From NCBI GenBank assembly GCA_964439595.1, contig CAYTOK010000005.1, positions 1-64,000 of the forward strand: a stretch of 64,000 nt of DNA. The letters are read 5' to 3'. Origin of the DNA: CAIJXB01 sp964439595. GTDB lineage: Bacteria; Chlamydiota; Chlamydiia; Chlamydiales; Rhabdochlamydiaceae. The position numbers and the translations under genes were made by a program. Within the stretch, counting starts at the first letter, position 1. Each line of letters starts with the position of its first letter. Below the pieces are notes generated by a model. That model saw only the letters and a program-made list of their open reading frames with translations, had not been told where the DNA came from and searched no databases. Positions 25,640-35,139 of this stretch are shown in pieces.

Positions 25640-26086
25640 TTACTTAGCATATCCTAAAACACGATTACTTGTTTTTTCTATAGTGTTTCCCAAGGTTTCT
25701 TTGAAGAGCTCTTGATAATGTCTGTGGATTACGAAAACAGCGAATAAAATGCCGAGAGAGGGTAGAATAGAGCTTGTAGTAAGCCCGAAAGCTGTAGCAA
25801 AGGCCCAAGCAGCCACAAAACGCGTGATGGTATTTAGTAGCTCTTTTTTTAGCTTTGTATTTGAAATTTCTTCGTCAGTTGGCATTTTTATAGTTTCCGG
25901 CTTTACGAGCGGAGATTCAATTACAATTGTTTTTCTTGAGAAATATCCGACATCAGTATCAATTATTTGAGTGGCTAGGTAGGAAAAAGCCCCAAGAGCA
26001 GATCCAGGAACTATCCCTATGGTAACAGCACCGATTGCTGCTGCCGGTAATATAAAACTACTAAGTTCGCTAACTGTTCTAATCAT
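25640..26086 (-). CDS. Inc-like hydrophobic protein, second of a paralogous pair
   Basis: 148 aa from the ATG at 26086. This is preferred to the in-frame ATG at 26098 because GAGGA sits six bases before it and the N-terminus then aligns with its neighbour. It has hydrophobic stretches at about 10-38 (FILPAAAIGAVTIGIVPGSALG) and 94-120 (FVAAWAFATAFGLTTSSILPSL, then GILFAVFVI). Same strand as the paralogue 24 bases downstream, so probably one transcript produced by tandem duplication and divergence. Function unknown. Confidence 0.6.
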   Translation of the reverse strand: MIRTVSELSSFILPAAAIGAVTIGIVPGSALGAFSYLATQIIDTDVGYFSRKTIVIESPLVKPETIKMPTDEEISNTKLKKELLNTITRFVAAWAFATAFGLTTSSILPSLGILFAVFVIHRHYQELFKETLGNTIEKTSNRVLGYAK

Positions 26087-26379
26087 AGATGTCCTCATTT
26101 TTTTATATTAATAATAAATTTATTGCCCATTTAAATCAATTTATATTAATTAATTTAAAGATGGAGTTGGGTTTTATGTGGATCTTATCTGGTATTTTTA
26201 TTGGTAGAAAAAAATGTAACAGTTTTACTATAAGTGCATTGCTTCTTTTTTTTGAGATTATCTCTTATAGAAAAGAAATTTTAGCGATTTTAGAAATTTA
26301 AACATGTCTTAGAGTGAAGGAATATTTACGTTTTTTTCTTGTAAAATTGCTTTATATGAAAGATACTATTCATTTCATA

Positions 26380-26403
26380 GAAACCCCTGCTTTAGAGGGT
26401 TTC
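26380..26403 (+). other. Hairpin in the leader of the ATPase/nuclease gene
   Basis: GAAACCC (26380-26386) pairs with GGGTTTC (26397-26403), about 30 bases before the ATPase ATG. It may be a leftover terminator or part of a leader RNA; the T run is weak. The region 26087-26434 has no gene I can support: one 70-codon frame there is AT-rich and lacks a ribosome site. Confidence 0.35.
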
Positions 26404-26434
26404 TTATAAAAGAGGCTTAATTAAGAGAGTATAA

Positions 26435-28207
26435 ATGACTGACACTTCGAAAAAACTACAATCCAAAAAGCTTTTGTTCCCTATCGGAGTGGATGATTAT
26501 AAAAAGCTCATAGAAGGTGACTACCTTTATGTTGATAAAACTCTTTTTATTAAAGAGTTTTGGGAGACTGGTTCCGAAGTAACTCTTCTCACCCGTCCAA
26601 GGCGTTTTGGAAAGACGATTTCTCTTTCCATGCTTAAGTATTTTTTCGAGAAATCAGAAGAGTCAACTTCTCATCTTTTTGAAAACTCTCAAATTTGGCA
26701 GGAAGAAGAACTTAGAAAGCAGCAAGGAACGTACCCTGTTATTTTTATCTCTTTTAAAGATATTAAAGCAAGTAATTGGGAAGATGCTTATGAGCAATTT
26801 AAAAATGTAATCGCTGATGAAGTTCGCCGTGTCCTAAAGCCTTTGGAGTTTGACATGGCAGAGGATTATAGAGATAGGTATAAGGCCCTCATTACAAAAA
26901 CAGCAGATTTAACAGAGTTTAAAAACAGTTTGGACTTTATTACAAAAGTTATTGCTGAGGTATTAAAAACTAGGGGAAATAAAAAACAAAATACAATCAT
27001 TTTGATTGATGAATACGATACCCCCATTACACGCGCTTATATGCAGGGGTATTATAAAGAAATGATCGATTTTATGAGTTCTCTTCTATCTAAAGGGCTA
27101 AAAGGCAATCCTCAATTATATAAAGGCTTTATGACCGGTGTTGTGCGCACAGCCAAGGATGGCATTTTATCCGGGCTAAACAACCCTAAAATTTGTACTA
27201 TGCTTGATAAAAACTTTGCAGATAAGTTTGGTTTTACACAGGAAGAAGTTGATAGATTGCTTCAAATGCAAGATCGACTAGATCAAAGGGAGCTAGTAAA
27301 ATCTTGGTATAACGGCTATATCTGCGGCGTTGAGTATTTAAATGACCCTACTACGGCGCATCTTGGAGCTTCCGTATACAATCCCTGGTCCATTTTAAAT
27401 TACTTAGAAGGTTCAAAATCGCCCCAAACTTACTGGGCTAATACAGGTAGTGTTGAACTGCTTGAAAGGCTCATTGCAGAGACAAGCACAACTACCCAGG
27501 ATGAGCTTAAAACACTTTTGGAAGGTAAATCTCTAGAAAGAAAGATGATTAATCAAGATGTGATTCTGTTAGATTTAGACCACAGGGAAGTGGAGCCTTG
27601 GAGTTTTCTATTTTTTGCAGGATATATAACAGCTACAGGGCATGTCTTTACGAATAATCGTAATTATTACACTTTATCTCTTCCTAATGAAGAAATCAAA
27701 GAACTTTATAATAAACTTGTTTTAGGAGCTATTAGTAAGAGGTTTTCTTCCCTGAAGTTAGAAAACTTACTGAAAGCGCTTATAAGTGGAGAAGTTGTCG
27801 TAGTTAATAATCTCTTAGGAGAATTTGTGAGAAGCTTTTGTAGCTCCCACGATTTGCAAGAAAGCGATCTAGAAAGAAGTCTCCACCTGTTTGTCTTGGG
27901 TCTTTTAGTCTCGCTATCTGATAGGTATATCGTTACCTCTAATCTAGAATCAGGATATGGTCGCTATGATATCATGCTTTGTCCTAGAATGCCCAATCCT
28001 TCGAATAACCTAGGTGTGCTTTTAGAGATTAAAAAAGGAAAACAAGAGAACTTAGAGGAGCTGGCTGAAGAAGCTCTTAGTCAGATTAAGGCTAAAGAAT
28101 ATCCGTCTCAATTAAGAACGTTAGGATATTTTGGTGAGGTGCTTTTTTATGGGATAGGTTCTTATAAGAAAGAGCTTTTAGTGAAGTTAGAAAGATATTC
28201 AAGTTAA
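26435..28207 (+). CDS. AAA-ATPase-like protein with PD-(D/E)XK nuclease domain
   Basis: 590 aa. The N-terminal AAA-ATPase-like domain starts with the family's LFPIGVDDYKKLIEGDYLYVD. It has an altered Walker A RPRRFGKT (about 53-60) and a Walker B IILIDEYDTP (about 188-197). The C-terminal nuclease-like domain has GYGRYDIML with Asp at about 512 and LEIKK at about 530 (the ExK). This family is abundant in Bacteroidetes, clostridia and amoeba-associated bacteria. It is commonly seen as a mobile or conflict-related gene family, with no proven role that I can name. A paralogue lies at 51057-52778 and a 3' fragment at 4646-4987. It ends in a terminator that overlaps its stop. Confidence 0.9.
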   Translation: MTDTSKKLQSKKLLFPIGVDDYKKLIEGDYLYVDKTLFIKEFWETGSEVTLLTRPRRFGKTISLSMLKYFFEKSEESTSHLFENSQIWQEEELRKQQGTYPVIFISFKDIKASNWEDAYEQFKNVIADEVRRVLKPLEFDMAEDYRDRYKALITKTADLTEFKNSLDFITKVIAEVLKTRGNKKQNTIILIDEYDTPITRAYMQGYYKEMIDFMSSLLSKGLKGNPQLYKGFMTGVVRTAKDGILSGLNNPKICTMLDKNFADKFGFTQEEVDRLLQMQDRLDQRELVKSWYNGYICGVEYLNDPTTAHLGASVYNPWSILNYLEGSKSPQTYWANTGSVELLERLIAETSTTTQDELKTLLEGKSLERKMINQDVILLDLDHREVEPWSFLFFAGYITATGHVFTNNRNYYTLSLPNEEIKELYNKLVLGAISKRFSSLKLENLLKALISGEVVVVNNLLGEFVRSFCSSHDLQESDLERSLHLFVLGLLVSLSDRYIVTSNLESGYGRYDIMLCPRMPNPSNNLGVLLEIKKGKQENLEELAEEALSQIKAKEYPSQLRTLGYFGEVLFYGIGSYKKELLVKLERYSS

Positions 28208-28230
28208 GGGCAAGTGTATCTTGCCCTTAA
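28204..28230. terminator. Bidirectional terminator between ATPase gene and nrdB
   Basis: TTAAGGGCAAG (28204-28214) and CTTGCCCTTAA (28220-28230) form a perfect 11-bp stem with a 5-base loop, followed by A-rich sequence. It overlaps the ATPase stop codon and lies 12 bases from the 3' end of convergent nrdB. The duplicated fragment at 4646-4987 lost this stem after its first bases. Confidence 0.75.
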
Positions 28231-28242
28231 AAAGAGGAAAAA

Positions 28243-29316
28243 TTAGTTCCAGACTAAATTTGCTGCTGATTGGTACTCTGTGACTCTTGTTTCGAAAAAG
28301 TTTTTCTCTTTTCCTAAGTCGATCGTTTCACTCATCCATGGGAACGGATTTTTTGCTTTAAAAATAGGCTTAAGTCCAATTCTTTCTAAGCGACGATCTG
28401 CAATATATTGTACATATTCACGGAACATAGGAGCTGAAAGGCCAAGAATTCCTTTGGGAAGACAGCTTTCTGCATAAGCAATTTCGAGCTCTACAGCTTG
28501 TTTTATAAGATCTATAATGTGATCTTGGAATTCAGCTGTCCAAATCGCAGGGTTTTCTTCTTTAATTCCGTTAATAAGATCTATACCGAAATTTAAATGG
28601 ATTGTTTCATCACGCAAAATATATTGAAATTGCTCTCCAATCCCTGTCATTTTATTTTGACGATGGAAAGATAAAATCATAACAAATCCACTATAGAAAA
28701 AGATCCCTTCCATAATCAGGTAGTAGCCGATAAGGTTCTCTAAGAATTTTTGAGCTCCTTCTAGTGTGTCTGTTCTAAAGTCCGGCTGTAAAATAGCTTC
28801 TGTTAATTTCATCTCGAACTGGTCTTTAGCATTGATCGTATTGACCTCATTATACATGTTAAAAACCTCTGCTTGATTTAAGGAGAGGGATTCTACGATG
28901 TAATGGAAGGTATGCGTGTGTATAGCTTCTTCAAATCCTTGTCTTAAGAGATATTGTCTTACTTCTGGATTTGTTACATGTTTAAAGATGGCAAGCACAA
29001 TGTTATTGCCAACAAGGCTCTCTGCTGTGCTGAAAAATCCTAAGTTCCTCATAATAACAAGTCTTTCATCGGCACTTAACTGATCGGACTTCCACAGTTC
29101 AATATCCTTAGACATGGGAACTTCTGTTGGCATCCAGTTGTTAGCGCACCCATTTAAGTAATGCTCCCAAGCCCAGTGGTATTTAAGAGGCATTAGTTGA
29201 TTTACATCTACAGTCTTACAGTTAATAAGACGCTTGTCGTTAACATTGACTCTTTTTTCTGTCCCTTCTGATTTGGTAGCAGAAGGGGTCTTTGTGTCGT
29301 TTTCAAAATCTAGCAT
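28243..29316 (-). CDS. nrdB: Class Ic ribonucleotide reductase small subunit
   Basis: 357 aa from the ATG at 29316, with GGAG seven bases upstream; the frame extends four codons to a TTG. It makes the radical cofactor for dNTP synthesis. Metal ligands are visible at Glu99 (STAESLV), Glu130 and His133 (FEEAIHTHTF). The residue where classical R2 has its radical Tyr is Phe137. That is the signature of the Chlamydia-type class Ic enzyme, which uses a Mn(IV)/Fe(III) cofactor instead of a Tyr radical. It forms an operon with nrdA, 21 bases upstream. Confidence 0.96.
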   Translation of the reverse strand: MLDFENDTKTPSATKSEGTEKRVNVNDKRLINCKTVDVNQLMPLKYHWAWEHYLNGCANNWMPTEVPMSKDIELWKSDQLSADERLVIMRNLGFFSTAESLVGNNIVLAIFKHVTNPEVRQYLLRQGFEEAIHTHTFHYIVESLSLNQAEVFNMYNEVNTINAKDQFEMKLTEAILQPDFRTDTLEGAQKFLENLIGYYLIMEGIFFYSGFVMILSFHRQNKMTGIGEQFQYILRDETIHLNFGIDLINGIKEENPAIWTAEFQDHIIDLIKQAVELEIAYAESCLPKGILGLSAPMFREYVQYIADRRLERIGLKPIFKAKNPFPWMSETIDLGKEKNFFETRVTEYQSAANLVWN

Positions 29317-29337
29317 GATTTTCTCCAAAAAATGTTT

Positions 29338-32300
29338 CTATTGGCAGCTTTCACATGTGCCGTCTAAGCCACAGCTAAGAGGTTTAGTTTCCTCTCTATC
29401 TACTTGTACGTTGCCGGATGCTGATTTAGCTTTCATCCATCGGGGTTGTAATCCTCTTTTATTGATATCCATAGTGGATTTTTCAATTTGTGTAGCAGCA
29501 GAACTTCTTAGGTAGTATGTAGTTTTTACTCCCTTGGTCCAAGCAAGAAGATACATCTGGTGTAGTTTTTTACCGCTCGGCTCAAAAAGATACAGATTTA
29601 AAGATTGTCCCATATCTATCCACTTTTGTCTTCTACTTGCACATTCGATAAGCCAGTCTGGTGCTATTTCAAAGGCTGTAGAGAAAATTTGTTTGATCTC
29701 TTGAGGTATTCTGTCTATTTCTGTAATAGATCCATCAAAATACTTAAGGTCATCTAACATCTGTTCATCCCAAAGTCCTATCTGCTTTAGTTTTTCTACT
29801 AGGTACAGGTTGGGGATTGTGAACTCTCCTGATAGGTTTGACTTCACAAATAGATGTTTATACATAGGCTCTATGGACTGAGATACTCCAGTAATATTGG
29901 AAATAGTTGCCGTTGGAGCTATAGCCATGGTATTACTATTTCTCATGCCATACTTTTGTATGCTTTCACGAACTTTAGACCAATCCATAGAAGTGGTTTT
30001 ATCCATCTCTAAGTGAGATCCTCTTTCTTTTTCTAAAAGAGCAATAGTGTCAATAGGGAGAAGTCCTCTATCCCACTTAGAACCGTTATAAGATGGATAG
30101 GCTCCTCTTTCTTTTGCCAGCTCAGAAGAAGCTAAGATAGCATAGTAAGAAATCATTTCCATGCTCTTATCTGCAAAATCAACAGCTTCATGACTTGCAT
30201 AGCTTATGTCTTGCATGTAAAGAGCGTCTTGAAATCCCATAAGTCCAAGTCCTATAGGACGATGTTGTAAGTTAGAATTAGCAGCTTCTTTAATCGGATA
30301 AAAATTAATGTCTATGACATTATCTAACATTCGAATTGCAGTGCGAATGGTTTTAGAAAGCTTTTTCTCGTCGAGACCATTTGGCCCTATATGCATAGGC
30401 AGATTTACGGACCCTAAGTTACATACAGCCGTTTCTGTCTCTGAAGTGTTTAGTAGGATTTCTGTGCAAAGGTTAGAGCTATGCACAACACCCATATGAT
30501 CTTGAGGAGATCTGATATTAGAGGGATCTTTAAAGGTAATCCAAGGATGTCCTGTTTCAAAGAGCATACTAAGCATTTTACGCCATAGCTGCATGGCCTC
30601 TATCTTTTTATAGAGCTTTATCTTCCCTTCTTCTGCCATCTGTTCATATTCTGCATATCTCTTATCAAAAGCAGATCCATAAAGGTCGTGAAGATCAGGA
30701 ACATCATTTGGGCTAAAAAGAGTCCACATGCCACTTTCTACAACTCTTTTCATGAAAAGATCTGGAATCCAGTTTGCCGTATTCATGTCATGCGTACGTC
30801 TTCTTTCATCTCCCGTGTTTTTTCTAAGCTCTAAGAAGTCTTCAATGTCTAAGTGCCAGGTTTCTAGATAGGCGCACATGGCTCCCTTTCTCTTTCCGCC
30901 CTGGTTGACTGCTACAGCAGTATCGTTGGCTACTTTTAAGAAGGGAATGATTCCTTGACTTTTTCCATTAGTGCCTTGGATTTTAGCTCCTGTTGCTCTT
31001 ACATTAGTCCAGTCATTGCCAATGCCCCCTGCCCATTTAGATAGCTGAGCATCATCAGACACCACTTTAAAGATATGAGACAAGTCATCAGTGATGGTAG
31101 AAAGGTAGCAGGAACTTAGCTGCGAGTGGAGAGTTCCTGAGTTGAAAAGAGTAGGGGTGCTAGATGTAAAAGCAAAAGAAGAGAGCAGGTCGTAAAATTC
31201 AATAGCTCTTTTTTCTTTTTCTACGCCTTCTTTTAAAGCAAGACCCATAGCGACTCTCATCCAGAAGATTTGGGGGGTCTCTAGTCTTCTATCATTATCA
31301 TGTATAAAATAGCGATCATAGAGTGTTTGTAATCCTAGATAGGTGAACTGGTCGTCCCTTTGAATTTGGATTGCCTGAGACAATTTATCTAAGTTATACT
31401 CTAGGAGTTTAGGGTCTAGTCTTTTTAGTCTAACACCTTCTTGCAGATAGTCTTTAAAATACTGTCTATGTGCAGATTCTAGATTAGGAGAAGAAGCATT
31501 TAATTTAAAAGTTTCTCTATAAAGAACATCAAGAAGAAGGCGGGAGGCTACTGTAGAGTAGGCCGGTTCTATTTCTATTTTAGCCTTAGCTGCCATAATA
31601 TTTGCTTGATCCACTTCTTCTTCTTTCATTTCTTCGTAGAAGTTTTTAATAGATTCTTGGAGTAAGGTTTCTGCAGAAACGGTGTTTTCTAATCCTCTGC
31701 AAGCAAATTTAAGTCTTTGAAGCAGCTGGTTTTCTGTAACAAAGGTCTTTTGTCCTTCTTCTGTTATAGTGATGAATATAGTTTGACTATCTTCTTCTTT
31801 TACAGGATCAGCAAGCGCAGTAGCAGATTGCTCGCCAATAGATGACCTATAGAGAATATAGGTCTTGGCAACGGCAAAATAATTTTCTTTCATCAGCTGG
31901 TACTCAATCTCATCTTGTATTGTAGTTAAACTAAGGACGCTATGAGATTTGGAAAGGGCGACAGCTTTAGCTACAACATTTTGTGTGATGAGGTTTACTG
32001 CTTCTATAATAGATTCTCCTGAGGGTCCTTCGATGTTTTTAGATCTTCTAAAAGCATCTTCTATCGTTGCAGCTATTTTCATGGGGTTAAATCGGACAAT
32101 AGAGCCGTCTTTACGTGAGACCTTTAGGTTTTGTGGAGAGTCATCCCTTAATGCTTTGTGCTGGTCGCGGTAGATGATGTAGTCGCGCGCTACATCATGG
32201 TGATCTTTTTTCATTAAGGTCACTTCTACGATATCTTGAATTCCCTCTACTGTGAGGCAGCTTCCTTTAGAAGCCATATAAATAAGCTCTTCGGCAACAG

Positions 32301-32589
32301 CATCGGCAACTTCGTTGATTTGAGCTAAAAGCTCTTCATCTAAAGAATTTGTTTTGTCTATTTTTTTTGTATCAGCAAAGGCCATTTCAAGCGCTTTAAA
32401 AATACGATCTCTTCTAAAAGGCACAAGAGATCCATTGCGTTTAACAACAGTAAAAGAGTCTTTTTCTACATCATGAGAGGTAGTCTTTTTTGCCTTAGAT
32501 AGAGACTGTAAGGCAGCAAGGGGATTTTGCAAAGAAGCATTGGCATGTGTTCCAACAGATTCTTCAGAGGATTTAGGTTTTTGTGACAT
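29338..32589 (-). CDS. nrdA: Ribonucleotide reductase large subunit
   Basis: 1083 aa, longer than E. coli NrdA (about 760) and like chlamydial NrdA (about 1050). The extra length is N-terminal: three successive ATP-cone-type domains (about 45-135, 155-245, 265-355), each opening with a VxKRNGSLVPF- or VSRKDGSIVRF-like strand. The catalytic barrel follows, with SSCYLSTITDD and NLCTEILL. The C-terminal redox tail is CGLDGTCESCQ. ATG after AGGAGC. Allosteric ATP/dATP control is expected. Transcription is probably controlled by the NrdR box pair upstream. Confidence 0.96.
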   Translation of the reverse strand: MSQKPKSSEESVGTHANASLQNPLAALQSLSKAKKTTSHDVEKDSFTVVKRNGSLVPFRRDRIFKALEMAFADTKKIDKTNSLDEELLAQINEVADAVAEELIYMASKGSCLTVEGIQDIVEVTLMKKDHHDVARDYIIYRDQHKALRDDSPQNLKVSRKDGSIVRFNPMKIAATIEDAFRRSKNIEGPSGESIIEAVNLITQNVVAKAVALSKSHSVLSLTTIQDEIEYQLMKENYFAVAKTYILYRSSIGEQSATALADPVKEEDSQTIFITITEEGQKTFVTENQLLQRLKFACRGLENTVSAETLLQESIKNFYEEMKEEEVDQANIMAAKAKIEIEPAYSTVASRLLLDVLYRETFKLNASSPNLESAHRQYFKDYLQEGVRLKRLDPKLLEYNLDKLSQAIQIQRDDQFTYLGLQTLYDRYFIHDNDRRLETPQIFWMRVAMGLALKEGVEKEKRAIEFYDLLSSFAFTSSTPTLFNSGTLHSQLSSCYLSTITDDLSHIFKVVSDDAQLSKWAGGIGNDWTNVRATGAKIQGTNGKSQGIIPFLKVANDTAVAVNQGGKRKGAMCAYLETWHLDIEDFLELRKNTGDERRRTHDMNTANWIPDLFMKRVVESGMWTLFSPNDVPDLHDLYGSAFDKRYAEYEQMAEEGKIKLYKKIEAMQLWRKMLSMLFETGHPWITFKDPSNIRSPQDHMGVVHSSNLCTEILLNTSETETAVCNLGSVNLPMHIGPNGLDEKKLSKTIRTAIRMLDNVIDINFYPIKEAANSNLQHRPIGLGLMGFQDALYMQDISYASHEAVDFADKSMEMISYYAILASSELAKERGAYPSYNGSKWDRGLLPIDTIALLEKERGSHLEMDKTTSMDWSKVRESIQKYGMRNSNTMAIAPTATISNITGVSQSIEPMYKHLFVKSNLSGEFTIPNLYLVEKLKQIGLWDEQMLDDLKYFDGSITEIDRIPQEIKQIFSTAFEIAPDWLIECASRRQKWIDMGQSLNLYLFEPSGKKLHQMYLLAWTKGVKTTYYLRSSAATQIEKSTMDINKRGLQPRWMKAKSASGNVQVDREETKPLSCGLDGTCESCQ

Positions 32590-32708
32590 AGATAAAGCTC
32601 CTGATTATCTAAACGTTTTTTACTGTTTTACTAGAAAAATGTCCTCTAGCTTCTCTCCTTTATTTTTTATAAAAAAGGGTTCCAGAAGCTTTGTGGCTTT
32701 TTTGGCTA

Positions 32709-32756
32709 ACACTACATCTGGTAGCATTCACCTGTTACATACACTATATATAGTAG
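32709..32756 (-). promoter_or_regulatory. Tandem NrdR boxes upstream of nrdAB
   Basis: ACACTACATCTGGTAG (32709-32724) and ACACTATATATAGTAG (32741-32756) both match the NrdR-box pattern (ACAC-AT-rich-GTGT-like palindrome). They start exactly 32 bp apart, about three helical turns, the spacing typical of NrdR pairs. They lie 120-167 bases upstream of the nrdA ATG. NrdR is the dNTP/ATP-sensing repressor of ribonucleotide reductase genes; nrdR itself is not in the window. The rest of 32590-32980 is AT-rich with no gene I can support. Confidence 0.85.
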
Positions 32757-32980
32757 TCGCGTGCTTTTCGTCTACGATTTTTTTTCTTATGTGTACTTTA
32801 AAAAGTTTATGTTAAATGAATTTAAAGAGCAGGAATTTCTGCCCTAGAGCATTTAGCAAAAAAAAGAAGTTTTTCAGAAAACCTTCGTTTTCTTCTTTTC
32901 CTTTTTTTAGCCTTAATTTTTAGATCTTATCAGGATTTTTGACCAGTAGTAAAAGGTTTTTCAGCGGATTACTTTGTAGA

Positions 32981-33007
32981 AAAAGACCGAAAAAATTTCG
33001 GTCTTTT
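32981..33007 (-). terminator. Intrinsic terminator of the deaminase gene
   Basis: AAAAGACCGAAA (32981-32992) and TTTCGGTCTTTT (32996-33007) form a perfect 12-bp stem with a 3-base loop. It is flanked by T and A runs, just after the minus-strand deaminase gene ending at 33022. Confidence 0.85.
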
Positions 33008-33021
33008 ATTTTTTTTGGATC

Positions 33022-33507
33022 CTAATATTTAGCGCGATCAGGCATCTGTGAGAACTCTTTCCAAACCTCAACGGCCTCTTTTCTCATGAATTCACTGCAC
33101 TTAATCTTACGATCTTTAATTTCTTTTCTCATTTCCTCATAATAATTTAGATCAGCAAATTCTCCATATTTCATAGAGTCTTCTACTGTTGCTGCATAGT
33201 AGATTTCTTTTATGTGAGCCCAATAAGCTCCACAAAGACACATAGGACAACAAAAAGCGCTTGTATATAAGACGCATCCTTCAAGAAGAGGTGTCCCTAG
33301 TTTTTTACCAGCTTTACGAATAGCATCTATTTCTGCGTGACATGTTGCATCACTATCGCCCATGACTCGATTGTATCCTTCTGCGATGATTTCATCATCT
33401 TTTACAATCACAGCTCCAAAAACTCCACCGGTTTTTTTTTCTACTCCGGCAAGTCTACTCAGTTCAATGGCTCTTTTCATGAATTTTTCATGAGGGTGTT
33501 TATTCAT
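33022..33507 (-). CDS. Guanine deaminase-like nucleoside/base deaminase
   Basis: 161 aa, cytidine/deoxycytidylate-deaminase fold. The zinc site is His57-Ala-Glu59 (CHAEIDAIR) with Cys87 and Cys90 (CCPMC). The bacterial guanine deaminase pattern is followed by AYWAHIKEIYYA and a C-terminal tail with YYEEMRKEI. Guanine is the likely substrate (to xanthine, purine salvage), though tRNA adenosine deaminase relatives share the motifs. ATG after GGGAGAATTT. A Cys stands at the place of the usual Pro in PCxxC. Confidence 0.85.
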   Translation of the reverse strand: MNKHPHEKFMKRAIELSRLAGVEKKTGGVFGAVIVKDDEIIAEGYNRVMGDSDATCHAEIDAIRKAGKKLGTPLLEGCVLYTSAFCCPMCLCGAYWAHIKEIYYAATVEDSMKYGEFADLNYYEEMRKEIKDRKIKCSEFMRKEAVEVWKEFSQMPDRAKY

Positions 33508-33721
33508 AAATTCTCCCTTTATATTAATTAACTACCTAATAGTTAGTCTATTTGTGTACTGCTAAAAAGTAAAATTTTATTTTAAATTCAATCTGTTAAC
33601 GTATCTATATCAATTGGTTGTATTTTTTATCTACCTTTTAGAAGTTTTTAAAAAGATGGATAAAATAAGAGATTTTCTATATGTCTTTACTTTGGTGGTA
33701 TGGTTTTTCTAAGAGGAGTTT

Positions 33722-35056
33722 ATGGGTAAACTTGGCAAATGGGGTTTTTTGGCAGCTATTTCTTTAAGAACTTTTGTCTATTCGTCTGAAACATCTGAGG
33801 CAAAGCAAGTTGAGGGAGAAGTCCACTTTGCAAGGGAAGCCGGCTTGGGTGTCAGTACTAATCCAAGTACAATCGATATTCTTACGGGAACGGGAGAGGT
33901 AGGGAGATGGCTTTTCCAAAGCGGAGAAGAGTGTCCTGTTAGGCTTGGGGGCGTTTGGGTCGCTGACGGAGATGTTATAGTAACAGGGGGTGCTGATTTA
34001 GGGAAATGGAGCGGTAATAACTTAGTTGTTATTGGGCTGAACCTTGATCTAGAGAAGTTAAAACTGTGGAAAGGTGGATCATTTGGCGCTGCATTTTTAC
34101 AGTTTAACGGTATGAATTCTAATGCGATGGCAGGTTCCGTACAGGGATTTGACTCTATGCCTGGGCCTCCTCCTTATAGCAGGACAGAGCTCTATGAAAT
34201 GTGGTTTCGTCAGGTTTTTCTCGATAATAAATTGATAGTGCGTATTGGAAAAACCGTCCCTACTTATGATTTTAATAATGTGTTGCGTCCCGTCCCCGTA
34301 CAAAATAAATCAGCTGAAATTCCGGCAGTAAGTGGTCTTTTATATACTCCTATCTTTATCAATCCTGTGAACATCGGCGTAATGCCAGGCTATTATAACT
34401 CAGCATACGGGATTACTGTTAACATAGCTCCAGTTGATGACTACTACGTTTCCTTAGGAGCGTATGATGGTAACGGCGCAAGGGGACAGCAAACAGGGCT
34501 TAAAGGACCCCACTTTAACGGGTACTATTTTTACGTAGCTGAAATGGGGACAACGTGGCGAGCAGGAAAAGAGCGTAAGCCGGGAAACATAGGTCTTGGT
34601 GTTTGGAAGCAAACGGGTAGGTTATCAATTCCAAATGAAGTAGATACCTTACCTGATATCGCAGAGCAAAAAGGGTGTGAAGGGGTTTACCTTTTTGGCG
34701 CTCAGCGCATCTGGTTTTGCCATCCCAATATTGATGAAAGTGGTATTAGTACATTTTGGCAGCTTGGCTATAACCATGCCAAAACACTTCCCATGAATAA
34801 GTTTGTAGGCTTTGGAATGACAGCCTTTGCCTTGACCCGTCCTAAAGACTCTTTTGGCTTTGGTTTAGCCTTATCTTGGCTGAATCAAAGGCTTTTTAGG
34901 GAGAAAAGAGAGCTGATGCTACAAGGGTATTACCAGGCTCATCTTTTCCATAATACATACCTAGAGCCTGTAATTAGCTATATCCCCACCCCTGGAGGGG
35001 GAGATAGCCTACCTAGTACATGGACTGCCACTATTCAAATGATTAATTTATTTTAA
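33722..35056 (+). CDS. OprB-family carbohydrate porin
   Basis: 444 aa. Outer membrane beta-barrel of the carbohydrate-selective OprB type. It has an N-terminal export sequence (GKLGKWGFLAAISLRTFVYS). Alternating Gly/aromatic strands include VRIGKTVPTYDFNNV, WFRQVFLDNKL, and a closing TATIQMINLF with C-terminal Phe. AAGAGGAGTTT precedes ATG. It would let sugars or other solutes cross the outer membrane. The gene stands alone; an AT-rich gap separates it from the Inc-like array. Confidence 0.85.
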   Translation: MGKLGKWGFLAAISLRTFVYSSETSEAKQVEGEVHFAREAGLGVSTNPSTIDILTGTGEVGRWLFQSGEECPVRLGGVWVADGDVIVTGGADLGKWSGNNLVVIGLNLDLEKLKLWKGGSFGAAFLQFNGMNSNAMAGSVQGFDSMPGPPPYSRTELYEMWFRQVFLDNKLIVRIGKTVPTYDFNNVLRPVPVQNKSAEIPAVSGLLYTPIFINPVNIGVMPGYYNSAYGITVNIAPVDDYYVSLGAYDGNGARGQQTGLKGPHFNGYYFYVAEMGTTWRAGKERKPGNIGLGVWKQTGRLSIPNEVDTLPDIAEQKGCEGVYLFGAQRIWFCHPNIDESGISTFWQLGYNHAKTLPMNKFVGFGMTAFALTRPKDSFGFGLALSWLNQRLFREKRELMLQGYYQAHLFHNTYLEPVISYIPTPGGGDSLPSTWTATIQMINLF

Positions 35057-35139
35057 TATAAAACATTTTATTTCTATTTAATATAAATCAAAAAAATGTT
35101 AAGATTGTGTAAAATATTATATATTAAATGGAGTTTATC

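Noticed and set aside
26089..26301. A 70-codon plus-strand frame upstream of the ATPase gene
   Set aside because: No ribosome site, AT-driven composition (Ile/Phe/Leu/Lys), and it overlaps the start region of the opposite Inc-like gene.
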